From: JAZNQL01 sp045590155
Lineage (GTDB): Bacteria > Bacillota > Clostridia > UMGS1883 > UMGS1540
Length of the DNA: 23,370 nucleotides
Direction of reading: 5' to 3'
Assembly: GCA_045590155.1 (NCBI GenBank)
Contig: JAZNQL010000038.1
Location: 1 to 23,370 of the forward strand
The notes below the pieces were generated by a model. The model had not been told where the DNA came from and did no database searches. It saw only the letters and a list, made by a program, of their open reading frames with translations. Shown piece after piece: positions 1 to 8,116 of this stretch. Every line of letters starts with the position of its first letter. Within the stretch, counting starts at the first letter, position 1. The position numbers and the translations under genes are program-made.

Positions 1-699
1 GTTTTAAAAATTATTTTAACATCAATATCTTCGCTTGTAGTTTTGTTTATACTTACAAAGCTTATGGGGAACAAACAAATGTCGCAACTTAATATGTTCG
101 ACTATATTATAAGTATAAGCATAGGCTCTATTGCAGCAGAAATGGCAATACACCTTGAGGAAGATTTTTGGTATGCCCTTATAGCTATGCTGATTTATGG
201 TATAGTTGCATATTTCATATCTGTGATTACGTCAAAATCTCTTGTGATAAGAAGATTTTTAAACGGAAAATCGTTAATACTTTTAGATAACGGAGTTTTG
301 TATAAAGATAATTTTAAAAAGGCAAGAGTAGAAGTCAGTGAATTTATGTCAGCGGCACGTGAAAACGGATTTTATAATATAGCTGACATACAAATGGCAG
401 TTATGGAATCAAACGGTAAAATATCATTTTTGCCCAAAAGTTATGCAAGACCGGTAAATCCAGGCGATTTAAATCTCTCTTCGGAAGAGAGTCAGCCGGA
501 TGTGTCGGTTATCCTTGACGGTAAAATTTTGTATGGTAATCTTAAATATGCAGGACACAACGAGTCATGGCTATTTAAAAAATTAAAACAACAGAAACTT
601 TCGCTGGAGCAGGTTTTTCTTGCAACATGCGACTCTAACGGAAATTTAAGTCTTTACACTTCCAATAATAAAAAACAGAATATGGATATTTTTGAGTAA
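1..699 (+). CDS. DUF421 (YetF/YcaP-like) membrane protein, 5' end cut off by the window
   Basis: The reading frame is open from base 1 (232 codons visible) and ends at TAA 697-699. The visible N-terminus is hydrophobic, then carries the family hallmark MGNKQMSQLNMFDY (compare the usual MGKRQIGxLxPFE), followed by further hydrophobic segments to about codon 80. This fits a DUF421 protein: a few transmembrane helices followed by a soluble alpha/beta domain, seen here as the stretch around GKSLILLDNGVLYKDN and the later VILDGKILYGNL. DUF421 proteins sit in the cytoplasmic membrane; their molecular role is poorly defined. The first TTG at 43 lies inside the first membrane segment and is unlikely to be the start, so the true start is at or before the window edge. 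The gene converges on the minus-strand ygjV-like gene. Family assignment is good; function is not known. Confidence 0.85.
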   Translation, partial: VLKIILTSISSLVVLFILTKLMGNKQMSQLNMFDYIISISIGSIAAEMAIHLEEDFWYALIAMLIYGIVAYFISVITSKSLVIRRFLNGKSLILLDNGVLYKDNFKKARVEVSEFMSAARENGFYNIADIQMAVMESNGKISFLPKSYARPVNPGDLNLSSEESQPDVSVILDGKILYGNLKYAGHNESWLFKKLKQQKLSLEQVFLATCDSNGNLSLYTSNNKKQNMDIFE

Positions 700-727
700 A
701 AAAGTGTGACCGAAGCATCTACTTTTG
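698..727. terminator. weak candidate bidirectional terminator
   Basis: Between two convergent genes, AAAAGT (700-705) can pair with ACTTTT (721-726), with a short inner extension, and T-rich tracts follow in both directions. The stem is short and AT-rich, so this is only a plausible terminator. Confidence 0.3.
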
Positions 728-1273
728 TTATTTATTTTTCTTTTTAAAATCGTAGCGCAACATGCTTATAATAAAGCTTGATATGTTTATGATTTCCGAA
801 ATAACACCGGCCCATGAATTGTTTAAAAGATTATATGTAAGCCAGCAAGGCGGACTTATAATGCTTATACGACGCAACATAGCGGGATTTTTCATGTAAA
901 AGCCTATTGTGTACGAAAAACAACCTGCGAGAGGTAAAATACTTATAATACCTTGCCACGAAAAAGCGGTTGATATGAAAAAAGCAACACAGAAAACGGC
1001 AGGTAAATACTTTCGTAAAGAGGGCATTTTTTCGTCGTTTGCAAACAAAAGATTTCTGATTCCGGACAAAAGGTTTAAAACGGCGCCTGTGCTTGAACCA
1101 AGCATAAAAAAGTGTATGGTGTATATAAAACAGGCAGTTGCATTTATATACATTATGTGTTTTCTGTTATTTTGTAAAAGACTTATAAAAGCGGTTATAA
1201 GAGCCACAAAGCCTATGCATTGAGCAAACGGATTTTGCATAAAAAGGTCAATAAGTGAATTTATTATCTGCAT
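728..1273 (-). CDS. YgjV-family inner membrane protein
   Basis: This 181-residue protein is almost entirely hydrophobic, with about five to six predicted membrane segments (roughly residues 16-34, 41-58, 89-105, 108-127, 134-150 and 154-173) and a lysine-rich tail (KKKNK). The pattern, including QNNRKHIMYINATACFIY near residue 34 and a GIRNLLF segment near 71, matches the small YgjV membrane family found in proteobacteria and gut Firmicutes. Its function is unknown. The ATG at 1273 lies 10 bp inside the end of murC and is preceded by AGAGGA about six bases upstream, so it is probably translated from the murC message by coupling. Nothing in the sequence ties it to cell wall synthesis beyond this location. 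An ORF on the opposite strand (909-1223) is a shadow. Confidence 0.75.
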   Translation of the reverse strand: MQIINSLIDLFMQNPFAQCIGFVALITAFISLLQNNRKHIMYINATACFIYTIHFFMLGSSTGAVLNLLSGIRNLLFANDEKMPSLRKYLPAVFCVAFFISTAFSWQGIISILPLAGCFSYTIGFYMKNPAMLRRISIISPPCWLTYNLLNNSWAGVISEIINISSFIISMLRYDFKKKNK

Positions 1274-2634
1274 AAAAAGTCCTCTGCGATTTTGTAAACA
1301 TTACCTGCACCTATGGTAATGATTAAATCTCCTTCTTTAGTATTTTGCTCAAGAAAATCAACACACTCGGAAAAATCGGGGATATATATAGCTCCATCTA
1401 TTGCATCTGTTAGCTTGCGGGCTGAAACTAACCCTGTATCCTTTTCTCTTGCTGCATAAATATCTGTGATTATAAGATTTTTTTGTCCAGAAAAAACATT
1501 AACAAAATCATCGAAAAGAGTATATGTTCTTGTATATGTGTGCGGCTGAAAAACACAAAAAACCTTTCCTTCGGCTTTCGCAATGGCACTTTTTAAAGTA
1601 GTTTTAATTTCTGTTGGATGATGAGCATAGTCATCAATTACAGTAACCCCGTTTTTAACCCCTTTTAGTTCAAAACGTCTTCCAACTCCGCAAAAGTCGG
1701 AAAGTCCTTTTGCAATGACTTCAAAATCTATGCCTAAAAATCTTGATGCAGCAATCGCACAAAGAGAATTCATAACATTATGCTCTCCACATACAGAAAG
1801 ATTTACTCTGCCCAAAAAATTACCATTTTCGTATACGTCGAACGAGGGAACCCCTTTTTCAAATGATATATTTTTTGCAACATAGTCAGCATCAGAGAGG
1901 AGGGAGCAGGTTATAATTTTTTTATCACAACCAGCTACGGCCTTCAAAACATTGTGATTATCTATGTTTATAACTGTTGCACCGTCGGAAGGAGTCAAAT
2001 CTGCAAGCTTTGCAAAAGTGCTTATAATATGGTCAAGGTCTTTAAAATAATCAAGATGGTCGGCTTCAATGTTTAAAATAATATTTACTTTCGGGGAAAA
2101 TTTTAAAAAACTTTCGTGATATTCACATGCCTCACATATAAAATAATCGTTTTTTCCGACTCTTATATTGCCGCCTATTGACGCAAGCTCGCCTCCAATC
2201 GAAATTGTAGGGTCAGCTTTTGCAGCAAGCATTATGTGAGACATAAGAGATGTAGTAGTGGTTTTTCCGTGAGTTCCGGAAATAGCAATAGGAAAACGGT
2301 ATTCGCGCATAAGTGCACCTAAAAGAGTAGCACGGTCTATTATTTCAGCGCCCGATTCAACAGCTGCTTCAAATTCAGGATTATCAGCCTTTATGGCAGC
2401 AGAATAAACAACAAGGTCTGGGGATGTTATATTCTCTCTTTTCTGACCTATGTATATTTTTGCGCCCAAACTTTCAAGCTTGTCAGTAATATGGCTTTTC
2501 TGTGAATCTGAACCAGAAACTTTAAATCCTCGTTTTAATAAAATTTCAGCAAGACCGCTCATGCTTATACCGCCTATAGCAATAAAGTGTATATGTGAAT
2601 TTTTTGAGTATTTATCAAGATTAAAAGTATTCAA
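1264..2634 (-). CDS. murC: UDP-N-acetylmuramate--L-alanine ligase (MurC)
   Basis: MurC adds L-alanine to UDP-MurNAc using ATP, the first step of the peptidoglycan stem peptide, in the cytoplasm. The 456-residue product has the N-terminal nucleotide-binding signature GGISMSGLAE (residue 21 on), the Mur-ligase P-loop ISGTHGKTTTTS (about 119-130), the central-domain stretch around HLDYF, and C-terminal DDYAHHPTEI and FQPHTYTRT motifs, in the usual order and at family length. I chose the TTG at 2634 because GAAAGGA (2644-2650) sits nine bases upstream. A TTG six codons earlier (2652) lacks a ribosome binding site and would encode that SD. The gene is divergent from spoVG and overlaps the downstream ygjV-like gene. 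murC beside spoVG-prs-pth-mfd is a known clostridial arrangement. Confidence 0.97.
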   Translation of the reverse strand: MNTFNLDKYSKNSHIHFIAIGGISMSGLAEILLKRGFKVSGSDSQKSHITDKLESLGAKIYIGQKRENITSPDLVVYSAAIKADNPEFEAAVESGAEIIDRATLLGALMREYRFPIAISGTHGKTTTTSLMSHIMLAAKADPTISIGGELASIGGNIRVGKNDYFICEACEYHESFLKFSPKVNIILNIEADHLDYFKDLDHIISTFAKLADLTPSDGATVINIDNHNVLKAVAGCDKKIITCSLLSDADYVAKNISFEKGVPSFDVYENGNFLGRVNLSVCGEHNVMNSLCAIAASRFLGIDFEVIAKGLSDFCGVGRRFELKGVKNGVTVIDDYAHHPTEIKTTLKSAIAKAEGKVFCVFQPHTYTRTYTLFDDFVNVFSGQKNLIITDIYAAREKDTGLVSARKLTDAIDGAIYIPDFSECVDFLEQNTKEGDLIITIGAGNVYKIAEDFLCR

Positions 2635-2676
2635 AAAGTCAAATCCTTTCAATAGAAAATTTATATCTTAACTGTA

Positions 2677-2704
2677 ATTATACACAAAAAATAAAAAAAA
2701 ACAA
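2677..2704 (-). promoter_or_regulatory. predicted sigma-A promoter for murC
   Basis: On the minus strand a perfect TATAAT (2677-2682) is preceded, with a 16-base spacer, by TTGTTT (2699-2704). It lies about 43 bp upstream of the chosen murC start. Confidence 0.6.
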
Positions 2705-2723
2705 CAAAAGTTGTAAATTTTTA

Positions 2724-2752
2724 TTGAAATTTTAAAAAAAGTTTGGTAAAAT
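2724..2752 (+). promoter_or_regulatory. predicted sigma-A promoter for spoVG
   Basis: TTGAAA (2724-2729), 17 bases, TAAAAT (2747-2752). The predicted start of transcription is near 2759, just before a perfect hairpin at 2764-2790. Confidence 0.75.
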
Positions 2753-2763
2753 AGATTGTGACA

Positions 2764-2790
2764 GTTACATAAGCTGGTGACTTATGTAAC
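2764..2790 (+). repeat. perfect 10-bp inverted repeat at the spoVG mRNA 5' end
   Basis: GTTACATAAG (2764-2773) and CTTATGTAAC (2781-2790) are exact inverted copies around a seven-base loop. The repeat starts about five bases after the predicted transcription start, so it could be a 5' stabilising stem-loop or an operator for a dimeric repressor. No T-tract follows, so it is not a terminator. Confidence 0.7.
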
Positions 2791-2831
2791 AAAATACGTC
2801 AAGAAAAGTGTATAGCAGGAGGGAAGTAGGC

Positions 2832-3107
2832 ATGGAAATTACTGATATCCGTATCAGGAAAATTAGTACTGAAGGCAAGATGAAAGCAGTAGTATCAGTT
2901 ACTTTCGATGACGCTATAGTAGTTCATGACATCAAGGTTATAGAAGTACAAGATAAAATGTTTATTGCTATGCCCAGCAGAAAAACTTCAGAAGGCGAGT
3001 TTAAGGATATTGCACATCCTATAAACAGTCAGATGAGAGAATATCTGCAAAAGTCTATTTTGGACAAGTACGAAGAATCTCTTACGGTTGAAGAAACCGA
3101 AGAATAA
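2832..3107 (+). CDS. spoVG: SpoVG family regulator
   Basis: SpoVG is a small nucleic-acid-binding regulator first known from septation and sporulation, and also present in non-sporulating Firmicutes. The 91-residue product begins MEITDIRIRK and carries the family signature VVHDIKVIE, then FIAMPSRKTSEGEFKDI and HPINSQMREYLQ. I chose ATG 2832 because a strong SD, AGGAGGG (2817-2823), lies eight bases upstream. An in-frame GTG at 2808 would translate the SD itself and is rejected. The last dozen residues are acidic (EESLTVEETEE). The gene has its own promoter, a 5' hairpin and a strong terminator after it, so it is probably transcribed alone. Its presence suggests but does not prove a spore former. 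Confidence 0.96.
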   Translation: MEITDIRIRKISTEGKMKAVVSVTFDDAIVVHDIKVIEVQDKMFIAMPSRKTSEGEFKDIAHPINSQMREYLQKSILDKYEESLTVEETEE

Positions 3108-3116
3108 ACCAAAAAA

Positions 3117-3150
3117 GCAAAAAAGGCAAGTCAGTTCTTGCCTTTTTTGC
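3117..3150 (+). terminator. rho-independent terminator after spoVG
   Basis: A perfect 14-bp stem (3117-3130 with 3137-3150, loop TCAGTT) has an A-tract on its left arm and a T-tract on its right arm, directly after the spoVG stop. Confidence 0.85.
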
Positions 3151-3205
3151 GTGTACTTGTGTGAGTAAAACCGACACGAAAAAATTAAGATAAGGAGACA
3201 AAGTA

Positions 3206-4183
3206 ATGATAACACATGGTAAGGACATTAAAATTTTTGCGGCAAATTCCAACCGTAAGCTTGCAGAAGATATAATGGAATCTTTGCAGAAAGACCTGCG
3301 TGATTTAAAAATCTCAATGGGGAATTCTGAAGTAGGACTTTTCAGCGACGGTGAAATTTTTGTTAACATTAAAGAAACTGTAAGAGGATCGGATGTTTTT
3401 GTAGTACAGTCAACATGCGACCCCGTAAACGATAATCTTATGGAATTGCTTATAATGATAGATGCATTCAAACGTGCATCGGCAGGCAGAATAACGGCAG
3501 TAATTCCTTACTATGGTTACGCAAGACAGGATAGAAAAGCAAAAGCACGTGATCCCATCTCTGCAAAACTTGTGGCAGACTTAATAGCTACCGCAGGGGC
3601 TGACAGAGTTCTCACCATGGATCTTCATGCTGCGCAGATACAGGGCTTTTTCAATATACCTGTTGACCATTTGATTGGCGCACCCATTCTGGCAGACTAT
3701 TACAACGAAAAATTTGCAGATTCAAAAGAAGATGTAGTAGTAGTTTCTCCTGACTTCGGAAGTGTAACAAGAGCACGTAATTTTGCGCAGAAGCTCGATG
3801 TACCTATTGCTATTATCGATAAGCGCAGACCTAAACCTAATGTATCCGAAGTTATGAATATCATAGGCGAAATAAAAGATAAAAGAGTTATTATGGTTGA
3901 TGATATGATTGATACAGCAGGAACAATAACTCACGGTGCGCATGCTCTTATGGAAAGAGGAGCAAAAGAAGTTTATGCTTGTTGCACACACCCCGTACTT
4001 TCGGGTCCCGCAATAGAAAGACTTGAAGCATCTCCTATAAAAGAACTTGTTGTACTTGATACAATACAGCTTCCTGCAGAAAAGAAACTTGATAAAATTC
4101 GTGTACTCTCTGTTGCAGACCTCTTTGCAGAAGCAATCAAGAGAGTTTACCTTGATATTTCAGTAAGTCCCTTGTTTGTATAA
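3206..4183 (+). CDS. prs: Ribose-phosphate pyrophosphokinase (PRPP synthase)
   Basis: Prs makes PRPP from ribose 5-phosphate and ATP in the cytoplasm, feeding purine, pyrimidine, NAD, histidine and tryptophan synthesis. The 325-residue product has the flexible loop YYGYARQDRKAKAR (from residue 102), the catalytic DLHAAQIQGFF (139-149) and the PRPP-binding loop VDDMIDTAGT (231-240), as in class I enzymes, and is close to the family's usual 310-320 residues. ATG 3206 follows AAGGAG (3192-3197). The stop codon TAA (4181-4183) is part of the AAGGAG used by pth, so the two genes are translationally linked. In Bacillus and Clostridium glmU lies between spoVG and prs; it is absent here. I found no convincing promoter after the spoVG terminator, so read-through may contribute. 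Confidence 0.98.
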   Translation: MITHGKDIKIFAANSNRKLAEDIMESLQKDLRDLKISMGNSEVGLFSDGEIFVNIKETVRGSDVFVVQSTCDPVNDNLMELLIMIDAFKRASAGRITAVIPYYGYARQDRKAKARDPISAKLVADLIATAGADRVLTMDLHAAQIQGFFNIPVDHLIGAPILADYYNEKFADSKEDVVVVSPDFGSVTRARNFAQKLDVPIAIIDKRRPKPNVSEVMNIIGEIKDKRVIMVDDMIDTAGTITHGAHALMERGAKEVYACCTHPVLSGPAIERLEASPIKELVVLDTIQLPAEKKLDKIRVLSVADLFAEAIKRVYLDISVSPLFV

Positions 4184-4194
4184 GGAGAAAATAA

Positions 4195-4764
4195 GTGTAT
4201 CTTATAGTTGGTCTTGGCAATCCCGGAAAAGAATATGAAAAAACCCGCCATAATGTTGGCTTTGTATGTATAGATTACATAGCATCGCAATATAGTATTA
4301 GTGTAAAAAAAATAAAATTCCGTGCAGTTTTGGGCGAAGGTAGTATAAACGGAGAAAGGGTAATTTTAGCAAAACCCTCAACCTATATGAACTTAAGTGG
4401 AGAAAGCGTGCGGGAGATGGCAGAATATTATAAAATTCCGCCGGAAAATATAATAATATTACATGACGATGTTTCGTTGCCTGTTGGAAGAATGAGAATA
4501 CGAGCAAAAGGCAGCGCAGGCGGACATAATGGATTAAAATCAATAATATATCAGCTTTCATCTGACAATTTTATAAGAATAAAAATAGGCGTAGGCGCTG
4601 CAGATGAAGGTAAAATGGTAGAACATGTTCTGGGTAGATTTTCAAAAGCAGACGGCGAAGCAGTAACCAGATGCGTAAAACTTTGTGCCGATGCAGTTGA
4701 AACAGTTATTACCCGAGATATTTCACAGGCTATGAATAAATTTAACGGCGTAGGAGCAGAATGA
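4195..4764 (+). CDS. pth: Peptidyl-tRNA hydrolase
   Basis: Pth releases tRNA from peptidyl-tRNA that drops off stalled ribosomes. The 189-residue product is full length and shows the family motifs in order: GLGNPGKEYEKTRHNVGF with N9 and catalytic H19, PSTYMNLSGESV (61-72), LHDDVSLPVG with the acidic pair at 91-92, and GSAGGHNGLKSI with N112. Translation starts at GTG 4195; AAGGAG at 4182-4187 overlaps the prs stop codon. Its TGA (4762-4764) overlaps the mfd ATG in an ATGA, indicating coupled translation. The prs-pth-mfd order is the conserved Firmicutes arrangement. Confidence 0.98.
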   Translation: MYLIVGLGNPGKEYEKTRHNVGFVCIDYIASQYSISVKKIKFRAVLGEGSINGERVILAKPSTYMNLSGESVREMAEYYKIPPENIIILHDDVSLPVGRMRIRAKGSAGGHNGLKSIIYQLSSDNFIRIKIGVGAADEGKMVEHVLGRFSKADGEAVTRCVKLCADAVETVITRDISQAMNKFNGVGAE

Positions 4765-7700
4765 GTAACTGTTTTTTTGAATGTCTTTCGGAGTCGGAAG
4801 AGTTTAAAACTTTAACTGAATATTCAAAAAAAGATAAAAGTGCGGTAAATGTAGTGGGAGTAGTTGAAAGCCAAAAGGCCCACATGATAGCCGCACTTTT
4901 GGCATGCGCAAAAAAGCGTGCATGTATAGTTTCGCAAAGCGAGTCTGCGGCTCGTAAGCTTTGCGAAGATTTAAAGGTTTTTTGCGATAACACAGTATAT
5001 CTGCCGGGAGGAGAATTCATAAAAGCCGGCATAGAAAGCTTAAGTTACGATACAGAAGCAGTAAGAGTAAAAGCTCTTCGGACAATTTTAGACGGGGCAA
5101 ATGCAGTAGTAAGTGTTCAGGGGCTTTTAAATTTTGTATCCACACCGCAAAACTTTAAAGATAAAAGCTTTACTCTTCGTGTGAACGACGAAATTTCGAA
5201 TCTTCCTGCAATTTTAACAGAGCTTGGTTATAAACACGTTGCCGCAATAGAAAGTAAAGGTCAGTTTTCTAATCGTGGCGGTATAACAGATGTTTTCCCG
5301 CCCGATTCCGATTACCCTTACCGTATCGAGCTTTTTGGCGACGAGGTAGAAAGTATAAGATTTTTTTCAATTTCCAGCCAGCTTTCGCTTGAAAAGGCTG
5401 AAGAGTGCAGAATAACTCCCGCACTTGCAAATTCAGGCGGGGCATGCTTGACGGAATACTTTAAAGATAATTCAATTTTTGTTTTTGACGAGCCTGCAAA
5501 GGTATCAGCATCGGTACTTTCCTATAAAGATTTCGTAGAAAAAAGGGCAGAGGAATTGATTCTGTCAGAAAAAATAGATTCATCAATAACAGATTTTATA
5601 AATGATTACGAAAAGATATTAAAAGAACTTAAAAAGTCTTTTATAGCAGGCTTCTCGGGTATGTCGCACTCATCACCCGATTACACACCGGATATTACTT
5701 TAACAGTGCAGGGGCAAAACCTTCCTTCTTACGGAGGAAAGCCGGCAGTTTTGGCAGACGATATAAAATATTGGAAACAAAAAGACTACCGTATATTTAT
5801 ATTGGCAGGCACACGTGCCCGTGCAGAAGGCATTAAAAAAGCCTTAAACGATTTTGAATGTCAAAGCCGTATAGCAAAAAATTACGATATGCCCGACAGG
5901 GGAGAAACGGTAATTTTTGAAGATTCTCTTGACAAAGGCTTTTTGTATAGTCATATAAAAACCGTTTTTGTAAGCGGGAGCGATATTTTTGTGCAAAAAA
6001 GCAAAAAGAAATCAAGAATAAAGGTAGATGGCGCAAAAGAGATCCGCAGTTTTGACGAGTTAAAACCAGGAAATTATGTAGTGCATAGCGTGCACGGCAT
6101 AGGTCTTTTCAGTGAGCTTGTAAAAATAACTACCGAAGGTGTGGAAAGAGATTATCTTAAAGTACTCTACCGCAATAACGATAATCTATATGTACCTGTA
6201 AGTCAGTTAAACTTAATATATAAATATTCACACGCAAATATCGACGAAAAACCGCCTAAACTGAACCGTCTTGCAAGCGGGGAGTGGCAAAGGACAAAAA
6301 CGGCTGCAAAAACATCTGTAAAACAGCTTGCAATAAAGCTCGTTGATTTATATGCAGAAAGAAGCAAAGCAGAAGGACACGCTTTCTGTGAAGATACCAC
6401 CTGGCAGGCGGAATTTGAATCGGAATTTGAATATGAAGAAACTCCCGACCAGCTTACTTGCATAGAAGAAATGAAAAAGGATATGGAAAGCAAAAAACCT
6501 ATGGACAGACTTCTTTGCGGAGATGTAGGTTATGGCAAAACCGAGGTAGCAATAAGAGGAGCCTTCAAATGTGTAATGGACGGTATGCAGTGTGCATATT
6601 TAGTTCCCACAACCATTTTAGCGGCACAACATTATAATCATTTTTGCGAACGTATGAAGGATTTTCCTGTAAAAATCGAAATGCTTTCACGTTTCAGAAC
6701 CGAAACACAACAGAAAAAAATACTTGAACAACTCAAAAGCGGAGAAATAGACGTAATAATAGGGACACATAAACTTTTGTCGGATAAGGTAAAGTTTAAA
6801 GCACTGGGACTTTTGGTAATAGACGAGGAACAACGTTTTGGTGTTGCACATAAGGAAAAAATAAAGAACCTTAAAAAGGGAATAGATGTTTTAACCTTGA
6901 CAGCAACCCCTATTCCAAGAACACTTAATATGGCTATGACCGGAATCAGGGATATGAGCGTAATAACAAGTCCGCCCGAAAACCGCCATCCCATACAGAC
7001 CTATGTTATGGAGTATGACGAATATGTTATAAAAAACGCTATTGAAAGAGAAATGGAGCGTTCGGGCCAGGTATATTATGTTTATAACAGAATAGCAGGA
7101 ATATATGGCGTTGCAGAAAAAATAAAAAATTTGGTACCAAACGCAAATGTAGCAGTTGCCCACGGCAGAATGAACGAAGCAGAACTCGAAAGCATAATGC
7201 TTGACACCATGAACGGAGAGGTAGACGTTCTGGTCTGCACAACTATAATAGAAACGGGCATAGATATACAAAATGTAAACACCATAATAATAGAAAATGC
7301 CGACAGAATGGGACTTGCACAACTTTACCAGATTCGTGGCAGAATAGGCAGGAGTGACAGAATAGCCTATGCATACCTTACTTATAATAAGGACAAAAGC
7401 CTGTCAGAGGATGCCGAAAAAAGGCTTGTGGCAATAAAAGAGTTTACAGAGCTTGGTTCAGGCTTTAAAATAGCTCTTCGCGACCTTGAAATAAGAGGGG
7501 CAGGTAATGTTTTCGGACCGGAACAACACGGCTTTATGGCAAGTGTAGGTTATGATATGTATGTAAAACTTTTGGAAGATGCAGTAAAAGAACTTTCAGG
7601 CAAAGAAGAAAAGAAAGAAGATGCAGTAATAGACGTAAATATTGAAGCGGTTATACCTACAACTTATATAGAAGATGCATCTTTAAGACTTGAAGCCTAC

Positions 7701-8063
7701 AGAATGATAGCGGGCATAGAAAATAATAAAGAAGCAAAAGCAGTTGTGAACGCTCTTTACGACAGATACGGGAAATTACCAAAAGAAACTCAAACTCTTA
7801 TTGATGTTTCGCTTTTAAGAATATATGCAACAGAAGCAGGAATAAGCGAAGTTTCGCAAAAAGGGAATGTTTTTGTACTTTATTTTTCCGAACATAATCC
7901 TCTAAGCATGGAAAGAATATCAAGAATAATAGGAAACAGCAAACAAAAAATTCTTTTCGGAGCAGGAGCAAGACCCTATATATCTCTTCACGAAAAAACA
8001 GATGAAAACGGTAAAATTCCCCTCGAAAATTTAAAAAATTTGTTAAAAGACTTGCAACATTGA
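4761..8063 (+). CDS. mfd: Transcription-repair coupling factor Mfd
   Basis: Mfd removes RNA polymerase stalled at DNA lesions and recruits UvrA. The 1100-residue protein has an N-terminal UvrB-like region (FSNRGGITDVFPPDSDYPY near residue 170), a CarD-like RNA polymerase interaction domain beginning at LKPGNYVVHSVHGIGLF (about 432), and a superfamily 2 translocase: Walker A GDVGYGKTE (about 588), DEEQ (about 686), TATPIPRTL (about 713) and QIRGRIGRS (about 857). The C-terminal TRCF domain lies around residues 960-1070. It is slightly shorter than the Bacillus protein (about 1177). It overlaps pth by four bases, and its last 12 bases hold the -35 box of the foldase promoter. Confidence 0.98.
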   Translation: MSNCFFECLSESEEFKTLTEYSKKDKSAVNVVGVVESQKAHMIAALLACAKKRACIVSQSESAARKLCEDLKVFCDNTVYLPGGEFIKAGIESLSYDTEAVRVKALRTILDGANAVVSVQGLLNFVSTPQNFKDKSFTLRVNDEISNLPAILTELGYKHVAAIESKGQFSNRGGITDVFPPDSDYPYRIELFGDEVESIRFFSISSQLSLEKAEECRITPALANSGGACLTEYFKDNSIFVFDEPAKVSASVLSYKDFVEKRAEELILSEKIDSSITDFINDYEKILKELKKSFIAGFSGMSHSSPDYTPDITLTVQGQNLPSYGGKPAVLADDIKYWKQKDYRIFILAGTRARAEGIKKALNDFECQSRIAKNYDMPDRGETVIFEDSLDKGFLYSHIKTVFVSGSDIFVQKSKKKSRIKVDGAKEIRSFDELKPGNYVVHSVHGIGLFSELVKITTEGVERDYLKVLYRNNDNLYVPVSQLNLIYKYSHANIDEKPPKLNRLASGEWQRTKTAAKTSVKQLAIKLVDLYAERSKAEGHAFCEDTTWQAEFESEFEYEETPDQLTCIEEMKKDMESKKPMDRLLCGDVGYGKTEVAIRGAFKCVMDGMQCAYLVPTTILAAQHYNHFCERMKDFPVKIEMLSRFRTETQQKKILEQLKSGEIDVIIGTHKLLSDKVKFKALGLLVIDEEQRFGVAHKEKIKNLKKGIDVLTLTATPIPRTLNMAMTGIRDMSVITSPPENRHPIQTYVMEYDEYVIKNAIEREMERSGQVYYVYNRIAGIYGVAEKIKNLVPNANVAVAHGRMNEAELESIMLDTMNGEVDVLVCTTIIETGIDIQNVNTIIIENADRMGLAQLYQIRGRIGRSDRIAYAYLTYNKDKSLSEDAEKRLVAIKEFTELGSGFKIALRDLEIRGAGNVFGPEQHGFMASVGYDMYVKLLEDAVKELSGKEEKKEDAVIDVNIEAVIPTTYIEDASLRLEAYRMIAGIENNKEAKAVVNALYDRYGKLPKETQTLIDVSLLRIYATEAGISEVSQKGNVFVLYFSEHNPLSMERISRIIGNSKQKILFGAGARPYISLHEKTDENGKIPLENLKNLLKDLQH

Positions 8064-8080
8064 CAAAATTGTTGTATGAT
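8052..8080 (+). promoter_or_regulatory. predicted promoter for the foldase lipoprotein
   Basis: TTGCAA (8052-8057), 17 bases, TATGAT (8075-8080). The -35 box lies inside the last codons of mfd. It suggests the foldase can be expressed independently of the repair operon. Confidence 0.65.
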
Positions 8081-8116
8081 TATTAAAGTTATAAATAAAA
8101 AAGGAAGGTACTAAAC

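Noticed and set aside
909..1223. Plus-strand ORF opposite the ygjV-like gene
   Set aside because: No SD, no recognisable motifs; it is the complement of a well-supported membrane protein gene.
2808..2831. GTG 2808 as spoVG start
   Set aside because: It would translate the AGGAGGG ribosome binding site; SpoVG homology starts at MEITD (2832).
8060..8086. Perfect TTGACA at 8060 as the foldase -35 box
   Set aside because: The good -10 box TATGAT is only nine bases away; TTGCAA at 8052 gives the correct 17-base spacer.
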